The notes under the pieces are model-generated. The model had not been told where the DNA came from and made no database searches. It was given only the letters and a program-made list of their open reading frames with translations. Position numbers and translations under genes: made by a program. From the NCBI GenBank assembly GCA_965200925.1, contig OZ241738.1:992001-1056000 (forward strand): a stretch of DNA of 64,000 bases. Reading direction: 5' to 3'. Source of the stretch: WTGU01 sp965200925. Its GTDB lineage: Bacteria; Pseudomonadota; Alphaproteobacteria; UBA828. Within the stretch, counting starts at the first letter, position 1; the number at the start of each line of letters is the position of its first letter. Positions 26,238 through 34,230 of this stretch are shown here, one piece after another.

Positions 26238-27290
26238 ATGGCGCTGGCGCGAAGGCGCGCGAAGGAACCGACGGCGAGGGCCGCTCTCGCCGCACGCATC
26301 GCAGCGCTGTCCCGGATCCGGCTGGCGCCTCTGCCGACGCCGCTCGAACCCTGTCCCCGGCTCGCCCAGGCCATCGGCCTGCGCGCGCTGTACGTAAAGC
26401 GGGACGACCTCACCGGACTCGCCTTCGGCGGCAACAAGATCCGCCATCTCGAATTCGTTTTCCCCGCGATCCGCGATTCCGGCGCCGATGTCGTCGTCGC
26501 CGGCGCCTACACACAGTCCAACTGGTGCCGACAGATCGCAGCAGTGGCGCGCAGGCTCGGGCTCGACGTTTCGTTGACCCTGATACACGGCGTCAAGGGC
26601 CCGGCCCCGCAAGGCAACCTGTTGCTCGACCGCCTGATGGGCGCCGACGTGACGGTGGTCGCGCTCGACAGCATGGAAGAGATCCAGCCTCTGCTGGACG
26701 AGAAGGCCCGCGCTCTGGAGGCGGCCGGGCGGCGCCCGTTCGTGATCGCGCCCTTCGCCCTCGACCTCCAGGCGCTGGCGGCGCTCGGCTACGTGAACGC
26801 CGCGGCCGAGCTCGACGCGCAGTTCGACGACGCGGCGATCGACCCGGACCACCTGTTCATCAGCGGCGCCAATGTCACGCCGGCCGGCCTCGTCCTTGGC
26901 CTGCGGGCACTGGGCCGGCGCGCGCGGGTCACCGCCGTCAGCCCGATCCGGTGGAAGGAGGACCGCGCCGCCGACATCGCCCGCATCGCCGCCGCGACGG
27001 CACGGAAGCTCGCTCTCGACGTGGCGGTGGCGCCCGAGGATTTCACCGCCGACGAAGGCTATGTCGGGGAGGGCTACGGCAAGGTCACACCGGAATGCCG
27101 CGCCGCCATCCGCCTCGCCGCCGAGAGCGAAGGCCTCTTTCTCGATCCCGTCTATACCGGCAAGGCCATGGCGGGGCTCGTCGACAAGGCCGCGCGCGGC
27201 GAGATCGGCGCGGACGAAACCGTGGTCTTCGTCCACACCGGCGGCACGCCCGCGCTCTTCGCCTATGCGGGCGACCTGATCGATGGCTGA
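26238..27290 (+). CDS. PLP-dependent D-cysteine desulfhydrase/ACC deaminase family protein
   Basis: A 350-residue protein; ATG at 26238 is preceded by GGAGAG, while the longer frame upstream is non-coding in character. LYVKRDDLTGLAFGGNKIRHLEF holds the PLP lysine (GGNK), AGAYTQSNWCRQIAAVA the substrate-binding serine, and VHTGGTPALFAY the phosphate-binding loop. The fold-type II family includes D-cysteine desulfhydrase and 1-aminocyclopropane-1-carboxylate deaminase, which sequence alone does not separate. It overlaps the histidine kinase by 8 bases and is the first gene of an apparent five-gene operon that ends with a second PLP-related enzyme. Confidence 0.82.
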   Translation: MALARRRAKEPTARAALAARIAALSRIRLAPLPTPLEPCPRLAQAIGLRALYVKRDDLTGLAFGGNKIRHLEFVFPAIRDSGADVVVAGAYTQSNWCRQIAAVARRLGLDVSLTLIHGVKGPAPQGNLLLDRLMGADVTVVALDSMEEIQPLLDEKARALEAAGRRPFVIAPFALDLQALAALGYVNAAAELDAQFDDAAIDPDHLFISGANVTPAGLVLGLRALGRRARVTAVSPIRWKEDRAADIARIAAATARKLALDVAVAPEDFTADEGYVGEGYGKVTPECRAAIRLAAESEGLFLDPVYTGKAMAGLVDKAARGEIGADETVVFVHTGGTPALFAYAGDLIDG

Positions 27291-28836
27291 GGCCGGATGC
27301 ACCGCCCGCCCCGCGGCCCCGGCGGACGACGACGCCGGACGGCACTCGGAGGACAGGTTTCGCGCCCTCTTCGACATGAGCCGCGACGGGATCGTGTTCG
27401 TCGATCTCGAGGGGCATATCGAGGAGGTAAACCAAGCCTATCTCGATCTCGTGGGCTACGATCGTGAGGAGATCACGAAACACACCTACCAGGACCTCAC
27501 GCCGGAGAAATGGCGCGCCAGCGAGGCCGCGATCATCGAATCCCAGGTGATGCGGCGCGGCTTCTCCGACGAATACGAGAAGGAATATGTCCGCAAGGAC
27601 GGCTCCATCGCGCCGATCGTCCTTCGCACCATTCTGGTCCGGGACCCGGATGGACGACCGGTCCGCTTCATGGGCATCGTCCGCGACGTCACCGAGCTGA
27701 AGGAGAAGGAGAAAGCGCTCAGGGCGTCCGAGCGGCGCTACCGCGACCTCTTCGACCTGAGCCGCGACGGCGTGGTCTTCGTCGCTCTCGACGGCCCGAT
27801 CGAGGAGGCCAACGGCGCCTATCTGGACATGCTGGGCTACGACCGCGCCGCGCTCCGCCGCATGACCTACCAAGCGCTCACCCCCGCCCGATGGAAGGAG
27901 ATGGAAGCCGGGATCGTCGCCCGGCAGATCGTCCGCCGCGGCTATTCCGACGAGTACGAGAAGGAGTATATCCGCAAGGATGGGACGGTGTTTCCGGTGG
28001 CCGTCCGTGCCATCCTGGTCCGCGACGACGCGGGCGCACCGGTGCGGATCATGGCGATCGTCCGCGACATCACCGAGCAGAAGCGGGCGAAAGAGGCGCT
28101 CGAACGCCATGCCCGCGATCTCGCCCGCTCGAACGAGGAGCTTGAGCAGTTCGCCTACGTCGCCTCGCACGACATGCAGGAACCGCTGCGCAAGATCCAG
28201 GCGTTCGGCGCCCTCCTCGCGGAGGAGAAGCGCGCGCTGCTGGACGACGAGGGCCGCCGTTATATCGACTTCATGACCGACGCCGCGGCCCGGATGCAGA
28301 CCCTGGTGAGCGACCTCCTCTCGCTCTCCCGCGTCGCGACCAGCGCCCGTGCCTTCGAGGACATCGATCTGGGCGGCGTCCTCGATACCGTGCTCTCGGA
28401 TCTCTCGGTCGGCCTGAAGGAAACCGGCGGGCGGGTCGAGGTGGGGACGCTGCCTACGGTCGAGGCCGATCGCACCCAGATGGAGCAGCTCTTCCGCAAT
28501 CTGGTCGGGAACGCCCTCAAGTTCCGCAAGCCCGGCGCGGTCCCCCGCGTCTCGGTCGGGCCGGCGGAGGCGGTCGAACCCCTCCCCGGGGTGCCCGAAC
28601 CGTGGTGCGCGGTGGTCGTCACCGACGACGGGATCGGTTTTGAGCCGGCCCAGGGCGAGAGCCTGTTCGCCCCCTTCAAGCGGCTGCACGCGCGCCATGA
28701 GTACGAGGGCGCGGGCATCGGCCTCGCGGTCTGCCAGAGGATCGTCGCACGCCACCGCGGCCGGATCACCGCGGCCGGCGTGCCGGACGGCGGCGCCGCC
28801 TTCACGGTGACCCTGCCGCGCCGGCAGCCAGAATGA
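27283..28836 (+). CDS. PAS-PAS sensor histidine kinase
   Basis: A 517-residue soluble kinase without membrane helices. Two PAS/PAC units (about residues 24-140 and 148-266) are close duplicates, sharing SDEYEKEY(V/I)RKDG and IVRD(V/I)TE. The HisKA helix carries FAYVASHDMQEPLRKI with phospho-acceptor His296. The ATPase domain shows N-box LFRNLVGNALKF (Asn410), TDDGIGF, and GAGIGLAVCQRIV. This is the phytochrome-related kinase type usually paired with stand-alone Rcp1-like receivers, exactly what follows 7 bases downstream. The PAS ligand is unknown. Confidence 0.9.
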   Translation: MAEAGCTARPAAPADDDAGRHSEDRFRALFDMSRDGIVFVDLEGHIEEVNQAYLDLVGYDREEITKHTYQDLTPEKWRASEAAIIESQVMRRGFSDEYEKEYVRKDGSIAPIVLRTILVRDPDGRPVRFMGIVRDVTELKEKEKALRASERRYRDLFDLSRDGVVFVALDGPIEEANGAYLDMLGYDRAALRRMTYQALTPARWKEMEAGIVARQIVRRGYSDEYEKEYIRKDGTVFPVAVRAILVRDDAGAPVRIMAIVRDITEQKRAKEALERHARDLARSNEELEQFAYVASHDMQEPLRKIQAFGALLAEEKRALLDDEGRRYIDFMTDAAARMQTLVSDLLSLSRVATSARAFEDIDLGGVLDTVLSDLSVGLKETGGRVEVGTLPTVEADRTQMEQLFRNLVGNALKFRKPGAVPRVSVGPAEAVEPLPGVPEPWCAVVVTDDGIGFEPAQGESLFAPFKRLHARHEYEGAGIGLAVCQRIVARHRGRITAAGVPDGGAAFTVTLPRRQPE

Positions 28837-28843
28837 GTGGCCG

Positions 28844-29758
28844 ATGAGCGACGCGGCGCGATCCAGGCCGGTCCTGATCCTGATGGCGGACGACGACCCC
28901 GAGGACTGCCTGCTGACGAAGAAGACGCTTCAGAAGGCGCGGCTCGTCAACGAGCTGCGCTTCGTGGGCGACGGCCGGGAGCTCCTGGATTATCTCGAGC
29001 GGCGGGGCCGCTTCGCCGATCCTGCCCTCTCGCCGCGCCCGGACCTGATCCTGCTCGACCTGAACATGCCCAACAAGAGCGGCCTCGGCTCACTCTGGGA
29101 GATCAACCTGAAGCCGGCGATCCGCCGCATCCCCATCGTCATCCTGACGGCCTCGGAGGATGCGCTGGACGTCTCCGAGAGCTACAACCTGGGCGCCTAC
29201 GCCTATCTCGTCAAACCGGTGACCTTCCGGAAGCTGCATGCGGCCGTGCAGCGGCTGAAGAGCTACTGCTACGAGCTGGTGCCCGCTTCGGCCGACGACG
29301 CGGCACAGCCGGCCGTCATCGTCATGGCCGATGACGATCCGCAAGCCTGCCTGCTGGCGACCAAGGCTCTGCAAGCCGCCGGCCTGAGCAATCCACTGAC
29401 CTACGTCACCGACGGCGCGGCGTTGATGGCGCACCTCTGCGGCCGCCGCACCTTCGGTGAGGACGTGCCGGCGCCACGCCCGGATCTGGTCGTGCTCGAT
29501 CTCGACATGCCCGGTATGGACGGCCGCCAGGTGCTGGCCGAGATCGACGGCGACCCGGCGCTGCACGGCCTGCCGGTCATCGTCCTCGCCGCGTCGAAGG
29601 ACGACGCCGGTGCGCTCTCCGGCGGTGCCCCCTCCCCCCGCGCCTTCGTCACCAAGCCGCTCACATTCGACGCCTTCACCGCGGCGATTGCGGGGTTCGA
29701 ATCGCTCGCGTTCCGGCTGCTCGCCGCAGACGGCGGCGGCGCGGACGGCACCCGGTAA
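28844..29758 (+). CDS. Tandem double-receiver response regulator
   Basis: A 304-residue protein made of two Rcp1-type receiver domains and no output domain. Receiver 1 has the acidic ADDDPEDC, phospho-acceptor Asp72 in LILLDLNMP and switch lysine in YLVKPVTF. Receiver 2 has MADDDPQACLLATKAL, Asp219 in VVLDLDMPGMDG and lysine in FVTKPLTF. Both appear competent. Receiver-only proteins act as phosphate relays or sinks, or bind a target protein. The first domain lacks the usual acceptor-following MDG (it has NKSG), so the two may be recognised differently. Confidence 0.9.
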   Translation: MSDAARSRPVLILMADDDPEDCLLTKKTLQKARLVNELRFVGDGRELLDYLERRGRFADPALSPRPDLILLDLNMPNKSGLGSLWEINLKPAIRRIPIVILTASEDALDVSESYNLGAYAYLVKPVTFRKLHAAVQRLKSYCYELVPASADDAAQPAVIVMADDDPQACLLATKALQAAGLSNPLTYVTDGAALMAHLCGRRTFGEDVPAPRPDLVVLDLDMPGMDGRQVLAEIDGDPALHGLPVIVLAASKDDAGALSGGAPSPRAFVTKPLTFDAFTAAIAGFESLAFRLLAADGGGADGTR

Positions 29759-29766
29759 CCGCGCCG

Positions 29767-30213
29767 ATGCCCGACCCCGCGGCGCGCGCGATCCTCCTGA
29801 TCGCCGACGACGACCCCGCCGACTGCCTGCTCATCAAAAAAGCGTTCCGCAAGGCAGAGATCGCGAGTCAGCTCCGCGTCGTCCACGACGGCGCGGAGCT
29901 GATGGACTATCTCAAGCGCCGCGGCCGCTACGCCAAGCCGGAAGACGCGCCGCGGCCGAGCCTGATCCTGCTGGACCTCAACATGCCGAAGATGGACGGC
30001 ACGGCGTTCCTGAAGCGGCTCCGCGACGAGCCGGATCTCCGCGGTATTCCCGTGGTGGTCCTGACGACCTCCGACGACGAGCGGGACATCGCGTCGAGCT
30101 ACGCACTCGGCGCCAACGCCTACATGGTCAAGCCGGCGGCGTTCGGCGACATGGTCGCGGTGGCGAGGATCGTGAAGGCGCACTGGCTGGAGGCGGTCCG
30201 GCTGCCGCCATGA
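29767..30213 (+). CDS. Single-domain response regulator, Rcp1-like
   Basis: A 148-residue stand-alone receiver. ADDDPADCLLIKKAFRKA gives the acid pocket, Asp70 in LILLDLNMPKMDG the phosphorylation site, VVLTTSDDERDI the threonine and YMVKPAAF the lysine. It is closest in wording to receiver 1 of the preceding gene (both have the YLxRRGR(F/Y)A insert typical of Rcp1), implying tandem duplication. No DNA-binding domain is present. It starts 8 bases after the double receiver and ends 44 bases before the transaminase gene. Confidence 0.9.
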   Translation: MPDPAARAILLIADDDPADCLLIKKAFRKAEIASQLRVVHDGAELMDYLKRRGRYAKPEDAPRPSLILLDLNMPKMDGTAFLKRLRDEPDLRGIPVVVLTTSDDERDIASSYALGANAYMVKPAAFGDMVAVARIVKAHWLEAVRLPP

Positions 30214-30257
30214 CGGGCGGCCGCCTCCGGGACGAACCGAGACGCGAGGATCGAGCC

Positions 30258-31442
30258 ATGGGGAACGACGGCGAAAGCACCCCAGTCATCACCTTGAGCG
30301 CCGGGCCGGTCGATGCCTATCCGGCGGTGCTGCGCGCCCTCTCGCGCCCCGTCACCTACGACTTCGACCCGTCGTTCCGGCGCTTCTACGAGGCGGCGGT
30401 GCTGAAGACCGCCCGAGCGCTTCGCACCGAACGGCCGCCGGTGATCCTCCACGGCGAGCCGATGTTGGGGCTGGAGGCCGCCGCAGCCGCCCTGATCGGC
30501 GCCGACGATGCGGTGCTGAACCTGGTCTCCGGCGAATACGGCAAGGGGTTCGGCCATTGGGCGGCGCGCCATTGCCGCGAGCTCGTCGAGATCGAGGTCG
30601 ATTACGACGACGCGATCGACCCGGACTCCGTGCGCGCGGCGCTGGCCGAGCGGCCTGACATCCGCATCCTTTCGGTCTGCCATCTCGACACGCCGTCCGG
30701 CACGATCAACCCGGTGCGCGAAATCGGCGAAATCTGCCGCGCGCACGGCGTGCTCGTCATCGTCGACGCCGTCTCCTCCTTCGGCGGAATGGACGTCCAT
30801 CCCGAGGGCGTCCACGCCGACGTCTTCGTGACGGGGCCGAACAAATGCCTCGGCGGCACCCCCGGCCTTTCCATCCTCCACGTCTCCGAGCGCGCCTGGA
30901 CGCATATCGACGCCAATCCCGACGCGCCCACGGGTTCCGTGCTGAGCCTCAAGGACTGGCGCGACGCCTGGCGCGCCGACACGCTGTTTCCCTTCACGCC
31001 TTCGGTGGCCGAGGTCCACGCGCTGGATGCGGCCGTGGACGCCTATCTCGAGGAGGGGCCGGAAGCGGTCTGGGCCCGCCACGCGCTGACGGCGCGCGCC
31101 TGCCGCGCCGGCATCCACGCCATGGGGCTGGCCCTCTGGCCCGCGCGCGAAGCGATCTGCGCCGACACGGTGACGACGGTCCGCGTCCCCCAAGGGCTGG
31201 AGGACGCGGCGATCCGGGAGGCCGCGCGGGCGCGCTACGGGGTGATTTTCTCGGCCGGCCGCGGATCGCTGCTCGGCAAGCTCGTGCGGATCGGCCACAT
31301 GGGCCCCGTCGCGCACCCGATCTATGCCGCCGTCGCCGTCACCGCCCTGGGCGGCGCCATCCGTGCGCTCGGCGGCAAGGCCGACAGCGGCGCTGGCGTC
31401 GAGGCCGCCCTCGCCGCCATCGAAGACGACCTGAAATCCTGA
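30258..31442 (+). CDS. ppaT: Pyridoxamine-pyruvate transaminase
   Basis: A 394-residue class V aminotransferase. ATG at 30258 has GAGGA 8 bases upstream; an earlier ATG overlapping the regulator stop is the alternative. It follows the Mesorhizobium loti enzyme closely as I remember it: ITLSAGPVDAYPAVLR, ILHGEPMLGLEAAAAAL (Glu67), SVCHLDTPSGTINPV, FVTGPNKCLGG (lysine 196) and IGHMGPVAHPIYA. PPAT uses the lysine to bind its substrate as an aldimine and converts pyridoxamine plus pyruvate to pyridoxal plus alanine, without PLP as cofactor. It is a step of vitamin B6 degradation pathway I. It converges with the 4-pyridoxolactonase gene 3 bases away. Confidence 0.88.
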   Translation: MGNDGESTPVITLSAGPVDAYPAVLRALSRPVTYDFDPSFRRFYEAAVLKTARALRTERPPVILHGEPMLGLEAAAAALIGADDAVLNLVSGEYGKGFGHWAARHCRELVEIEVDYDDAIDPDSVRAALAERPDIRILSVCHLDTPSGTINPVREIGEICRAHGVLVIVDAVSSFGGMDVHPEGVHADVFVTGPNKCLGGTPGLSILHVSERAWTHIDANPDAPTGSVLSLKDWRDAWRADTLFPFTPSVAEVHALDAAVDAYLEEGPEAVWARHALTARACRAGIHAMGLALWPAREAICADTVTTVRVPQGLEDAAIREAARARYGVIFSAGRGSLLGKLVRIGHMGPVAHPIYAAVAVTALGGAIRALGGKADSGAGVEAALAAIEDDLKS

Positions 31443-31445
31443 CGA

Positions 31446-32264
31446 TCACTCGTAGAAAGCCGGCGCGACGGCGTAGTGCGCGAATTCATCGCCATCGTGG
31501 CTGACGAAAATCTCGGCGTCGTGCCGGAGCGCGGCGTCCTTGAGCCGCTTGATCGAAGCGACGGCCTTCACCGGATCGAGGTGGAAGCTCGGGATGATCT
31601 CCGCGTCGAACCCCTTGCGCGTATAGGCGGCGTCGGCGGTGAAGAGCATCGGGCGGCGCCCGGCGAGCTCGACCAGAAGACTGTAATGGCCCGCCGTGTG
31701 CCCTGGAGTCTCGATCAGGCGGAGCCCCTTCGCGATCTCCTGGTCGCCGCTCACGAGCTCCACCCGGGGAGTCCAGATGTCCGACTCCGGATCCGCCGGC
31801 GCCTCCCTGCCCTCGCGCTCGAGCTGCGCCCGGTACAGGTCCGCGTGGAAGCGCATATCGGAATAGCCCAGCTGCTCGAAGGGCGCCGGCGCTTTGCACT
31901 GGGCGAATTCGAGGGCGTGGCACACCGTGCAGGCTTCGCGCAGATGCCGGTTCCCGCCGCAATGGTCGAAATGGTAGTGCGAGTTGACGACATAATCGAC
32001 GTCGCGCGCGCGGTATCCGGCCAGGGCGAGCGCGCCGACGAGGGTCTGCTGCGTGGTTTGCCGCGGCTTCTCGAAAGGCAGCACGGTCTTCACATGGTCG
32101 CAGTCGTAGCCGGTATCGAAGAGGTAGAGCCCGTCCTCGTGGTCGATCAGCACGCTGTAGACGGGGAAGCGCACCTCGCCGGCCGGCCCCCTGTTCCAGT
32201 AGACGTGGAAGCCGTCGATGACGAGCGTGCCGCCGTCGAGGATGAACACCCGGGTCTTCTTCAC
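31446..32264 (-). CDS. 4-pyridoxolactonase (metallo-beta-lactamase fold)
   Basis: A 272-residue metallo-beta-lactamase-fold hydrolase. NSHYHFDHCGGN is the metal motif; IETPGHTAGHYSLLVE, FTADAAYTRKG and VSHDGDEF give the remaining ligands. The N-terminus (VFILDGGTLVIDGFHVYWNR) and FLFDTGYDCDHV-like region follow the M. loti 4-pyridoxolactonase, which opens 4-pyridoxolactone to 4-pyridoxic acid. This is two steps after pyridoxamine-pyruvate transaminase, whose gene adjoins. The pyridoxal 4-dehydrogenase between them is not in the window. An N-acyl-homoserine lactonase is the alternative within the fold but fits less well. Confidence 0.82.
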   Translation of the reverse strand: MKKTRVFILDGGTLVIDGFHVYWNRGPAGEVRFPVYSVLIDHEDGLYLFDTGYDCDHVKTVLPFEKPRQTTQQTLVGALALAGYRARDVDYVVNSHYHFDHCGGNRHLREACTVCHALEFAQCKAPAPFEQLGYSDMRFHADLYRAQLEREGREAPADPESDIWTPRVELVSGDQEIAKGLRLIETPGHTAGHYSLLVELAGRRPMLFTADAAYTRKGFDAEIIPSFHLDPVKAVASIKRLKDAALRHDAEIFVSHDGDEFAHYAVAPAFYE

Positions 32265-32283
32265 GGCGCCTCCTTTCCGTCGT

Positions 32284-33216
32284 TCAGCGCTGGCCGCGGA
32301 CGTAGGGCAGGCCGAGTGCGGCCGGCAGGCTGGCCCGCCGGGCGAACAGCACCAGCACGATCATGACCATGAGGAACGGCAGCATCTGCACGACGTCGGT
32401 CGGGATGTCGACCCCGCCGACCTGAAGCGCCGTCGTCAGCGAGAGGCTGGTGCCGAAGAGGAAGGCGCCGATCAACACCCAGAGCGGGCGTCCGCGCGCC
32501 AGCATCGCCAGCACGATGGCGATGAATCCGGCGCCGCCGGTCATGAAGGGAACGAAGATGCCGGCCCCCACCGTCGCCATGTAGGCGCCTCCCAGACCCG
32601 CCATGACGCCCGTGAACAGCACCGACCAAGCGCGCGTTGCGACCACGCTGACCCCGGCGGCGTCGAGCGCGTCGGGCTTGTCGCCGGCGGCCTGGAGATT
32701 GAGCCCGACATGGGTGCGGCGGTAAAGCCAAGCCAGGGCGGGAACGAGGAGGACGGCGATGTACACCATCGGATGGCGCGCGAACAGGCTCGGCCCGAGA
32801 ATCGGAATGTCGACCAGCCCCGGAATGTCGAGGGTCTCGACCCGCGGCAGGCGCGGGTAGGTACGGCTGAACTGGACGTGATGGAGGAGCGCCGTGAGCC
32901 CGTCCGCGCCCAGGGTGAGCGCGATCCCGATGACGATCTGGTTCAGGCCAAGGCGAACGCAGAGGAACGCCATCAAGAGCGCGAGCACGAGGCCCGCGGT
33001 CGCGCCCGCGAGAAAGCCCGACCACAGCGAGCCCGAGCCGAAGGCCGTCGCGAAGCCCGCATAGGCGCCGAAGAGCATCATGCCCTCGATGCCGATGTTG
33101 AGCACTCCGGCCTTCTCCGAGACCTGCTCGCCGAGCCCCGCGAGCAGGAGCGGCACGCCGGCCGCCACCGCGCCTGCGATCAACGAGATCAGGAACGCAT
33201 CGCCGAGAAGACCCAC
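32284..33216 (-). CDS. BMP-type ABC importer permease (NupQ/YufQ-like)
   Basis: A 310-residue inner-membrane permease (GTG start) with about eight helices. Family marks: GEQVSEKAGVLNIGIEGMMLFGAYAGF near the N-terminus, LGLNQIVIGIALTLGADGLT, and GAGFIAIVLAMLARGRPLWV. In intact operons this gene directly follows the other permease gene. Here the two are 4.1 kb apart because a methyltransferase island lies between. It should pair with the 37293-38402 permease to import a nucleoside-like or other small ligand, provided it is still transcribed from a suitable promoter. Confidence 0.87.
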   Translation of the reverse strand: MGLLGDAFLISLIAGAVAAGVPLLLAGLGEQVSEKAGVLNIGIEGMMLFGAYAGFATAFGSGSLWSGFLAGATAGLVLALLMAFLCVRLGLNQIVIGIALTLGADGLTALLHHVQFSRTYPRLPRVETLDIPGLVDIPILGPSLFARHPMVYIAVLLVPALAWLYRRTHVGLNLQAAGDKPDALDAAGVSVVATRAWSVLFTGVMAGLGGAYMATVGAGIFVPFMTGGAGFIAIVLAMLARGRPLWVLIGAFLFGTSLSLTTALQVGGVDIPTDVVQMLPFLMVMIVLVLFARRASLPAALGLPYVRGQR

Positions 33217-33295
33217 GACACACCCGGGTTGCCCTGCCGACAGAGAATAGACCCGCCCGTCCCCGCGTTGAACGGTTTACGAAAGGATTCCGGGC

Positions 33296-34086
33296 TCAAC
33301 CTCCGGCGCGGCAGGGGATTCCGGGAAGCGCGTGGACCGTAACGGAAGGACAGACCGCCTGTGCGATATCGCACGGATGACGATGGTGGCTCAGATAGAC
33401 CACCTGCCCGGATTTCGCCATGTCCGCGAACAGGCAGAACGCTTCCTCAGCGCGGAAATCGTCGAAGGTTTTCAGAATATCATCGGCGATGAAGGGCACC
33501 GGGCCGTGGCGGTCGACGAATTCCCGGTAGCCGGCGACGCGCAGGGCAAGATAAAGCTGAAAACGGGTTCCCTTCGACATTTCAAGCGTGATTTTCACAC
33601 CGCCGCCGACCGGGATTCCGATGAGAATTTCGCCTTTGTCGGTGAGTCGAGAATCGAGCTTCGAATACGCGCCACGGCTGATCGTGCGGAACGCCGCCGA
33701 AGCGTTCTTCATCATCGAACTTCGGTGATTCTCGCGATAGCCGCCGAACACCTTCACGCTTTCCGGCAGCACGCGCTCGCGGGTGATTCTGGATTCCGCG
33801 TCATGGTTGCCGCGCACGATGAAGGTGTGGATCCCGGTTTCATCGAGTCGTCGCAATCGAGTGACGAGAAAGAGCGCCGTCTTCATCGACGTCTGGTCAC
33901 CGTCATAGAGGTCGCCGGTGATCTTCGGCGCGTCGACCCGTTCGCCGAGACACAGGTCGATCACGTGCTCGAACGTCTGGCGAGTCGCACCGCCGACGAG
34001 GTCCGCAAGCCTTCGTCACGGAGCGCGAGCGAACGCAGCGGCGAATCGAGGTGGATGTCAGCGGTGTGAACGAAGCGGAACGGCAT
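33296..34086 (-). pseudogene. yhaO-yhaN deletion relic (SbcD-like phosphoesterase start joined to Rad50-like ATPase end)
   Basis: From ATG 34086 the frame begins MPFRFVHTADIHLDSPLRSL, the YhaO/SbcD-type metallophosphoesterase start. After one missing base near 34005 it continues (33964 on) as GDLYDGDQTSMKTA and IVRGNHDAESRI up to VKVFGG. It then passes straight into YRENHRSS, GAYSKLDSRLTDKG, MSKGTRFQLYLALRVAGY, IADDILKTFDDFRAEE and YLSHHRHP, which is the C-terminal ATPase lobe of YhaN (signature, Walker B and switch histidine). The middle of both genes (over 1,000 codons) is gone. With the frameshift and missing phosphoesterase ligands it is almost surely non-functional. Confidence 0.8.
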
Positions 34087-34230
34087 GGGCGGCAGTTCTA
34101 TGGCGATATCAGCGGCGGTTCAAACCGGTCCGGCCGCCAGTTCTTCACCGGTAAGGTCGTCCGTCATCATCCTGCTGTTATTTCTCGCACCCCGTCCCCA
34201 GGAAGGAAAGGCGCGTTTCCCCGGAGATCA

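Noticed and set aside
27283..30213. Bacteriophytochrome light-sensing system
   Set aside because: The kinase has PAS domains only; no GAF/PHY domain or bilin-binding cysteine is present, although receivers are Rcp1-like.
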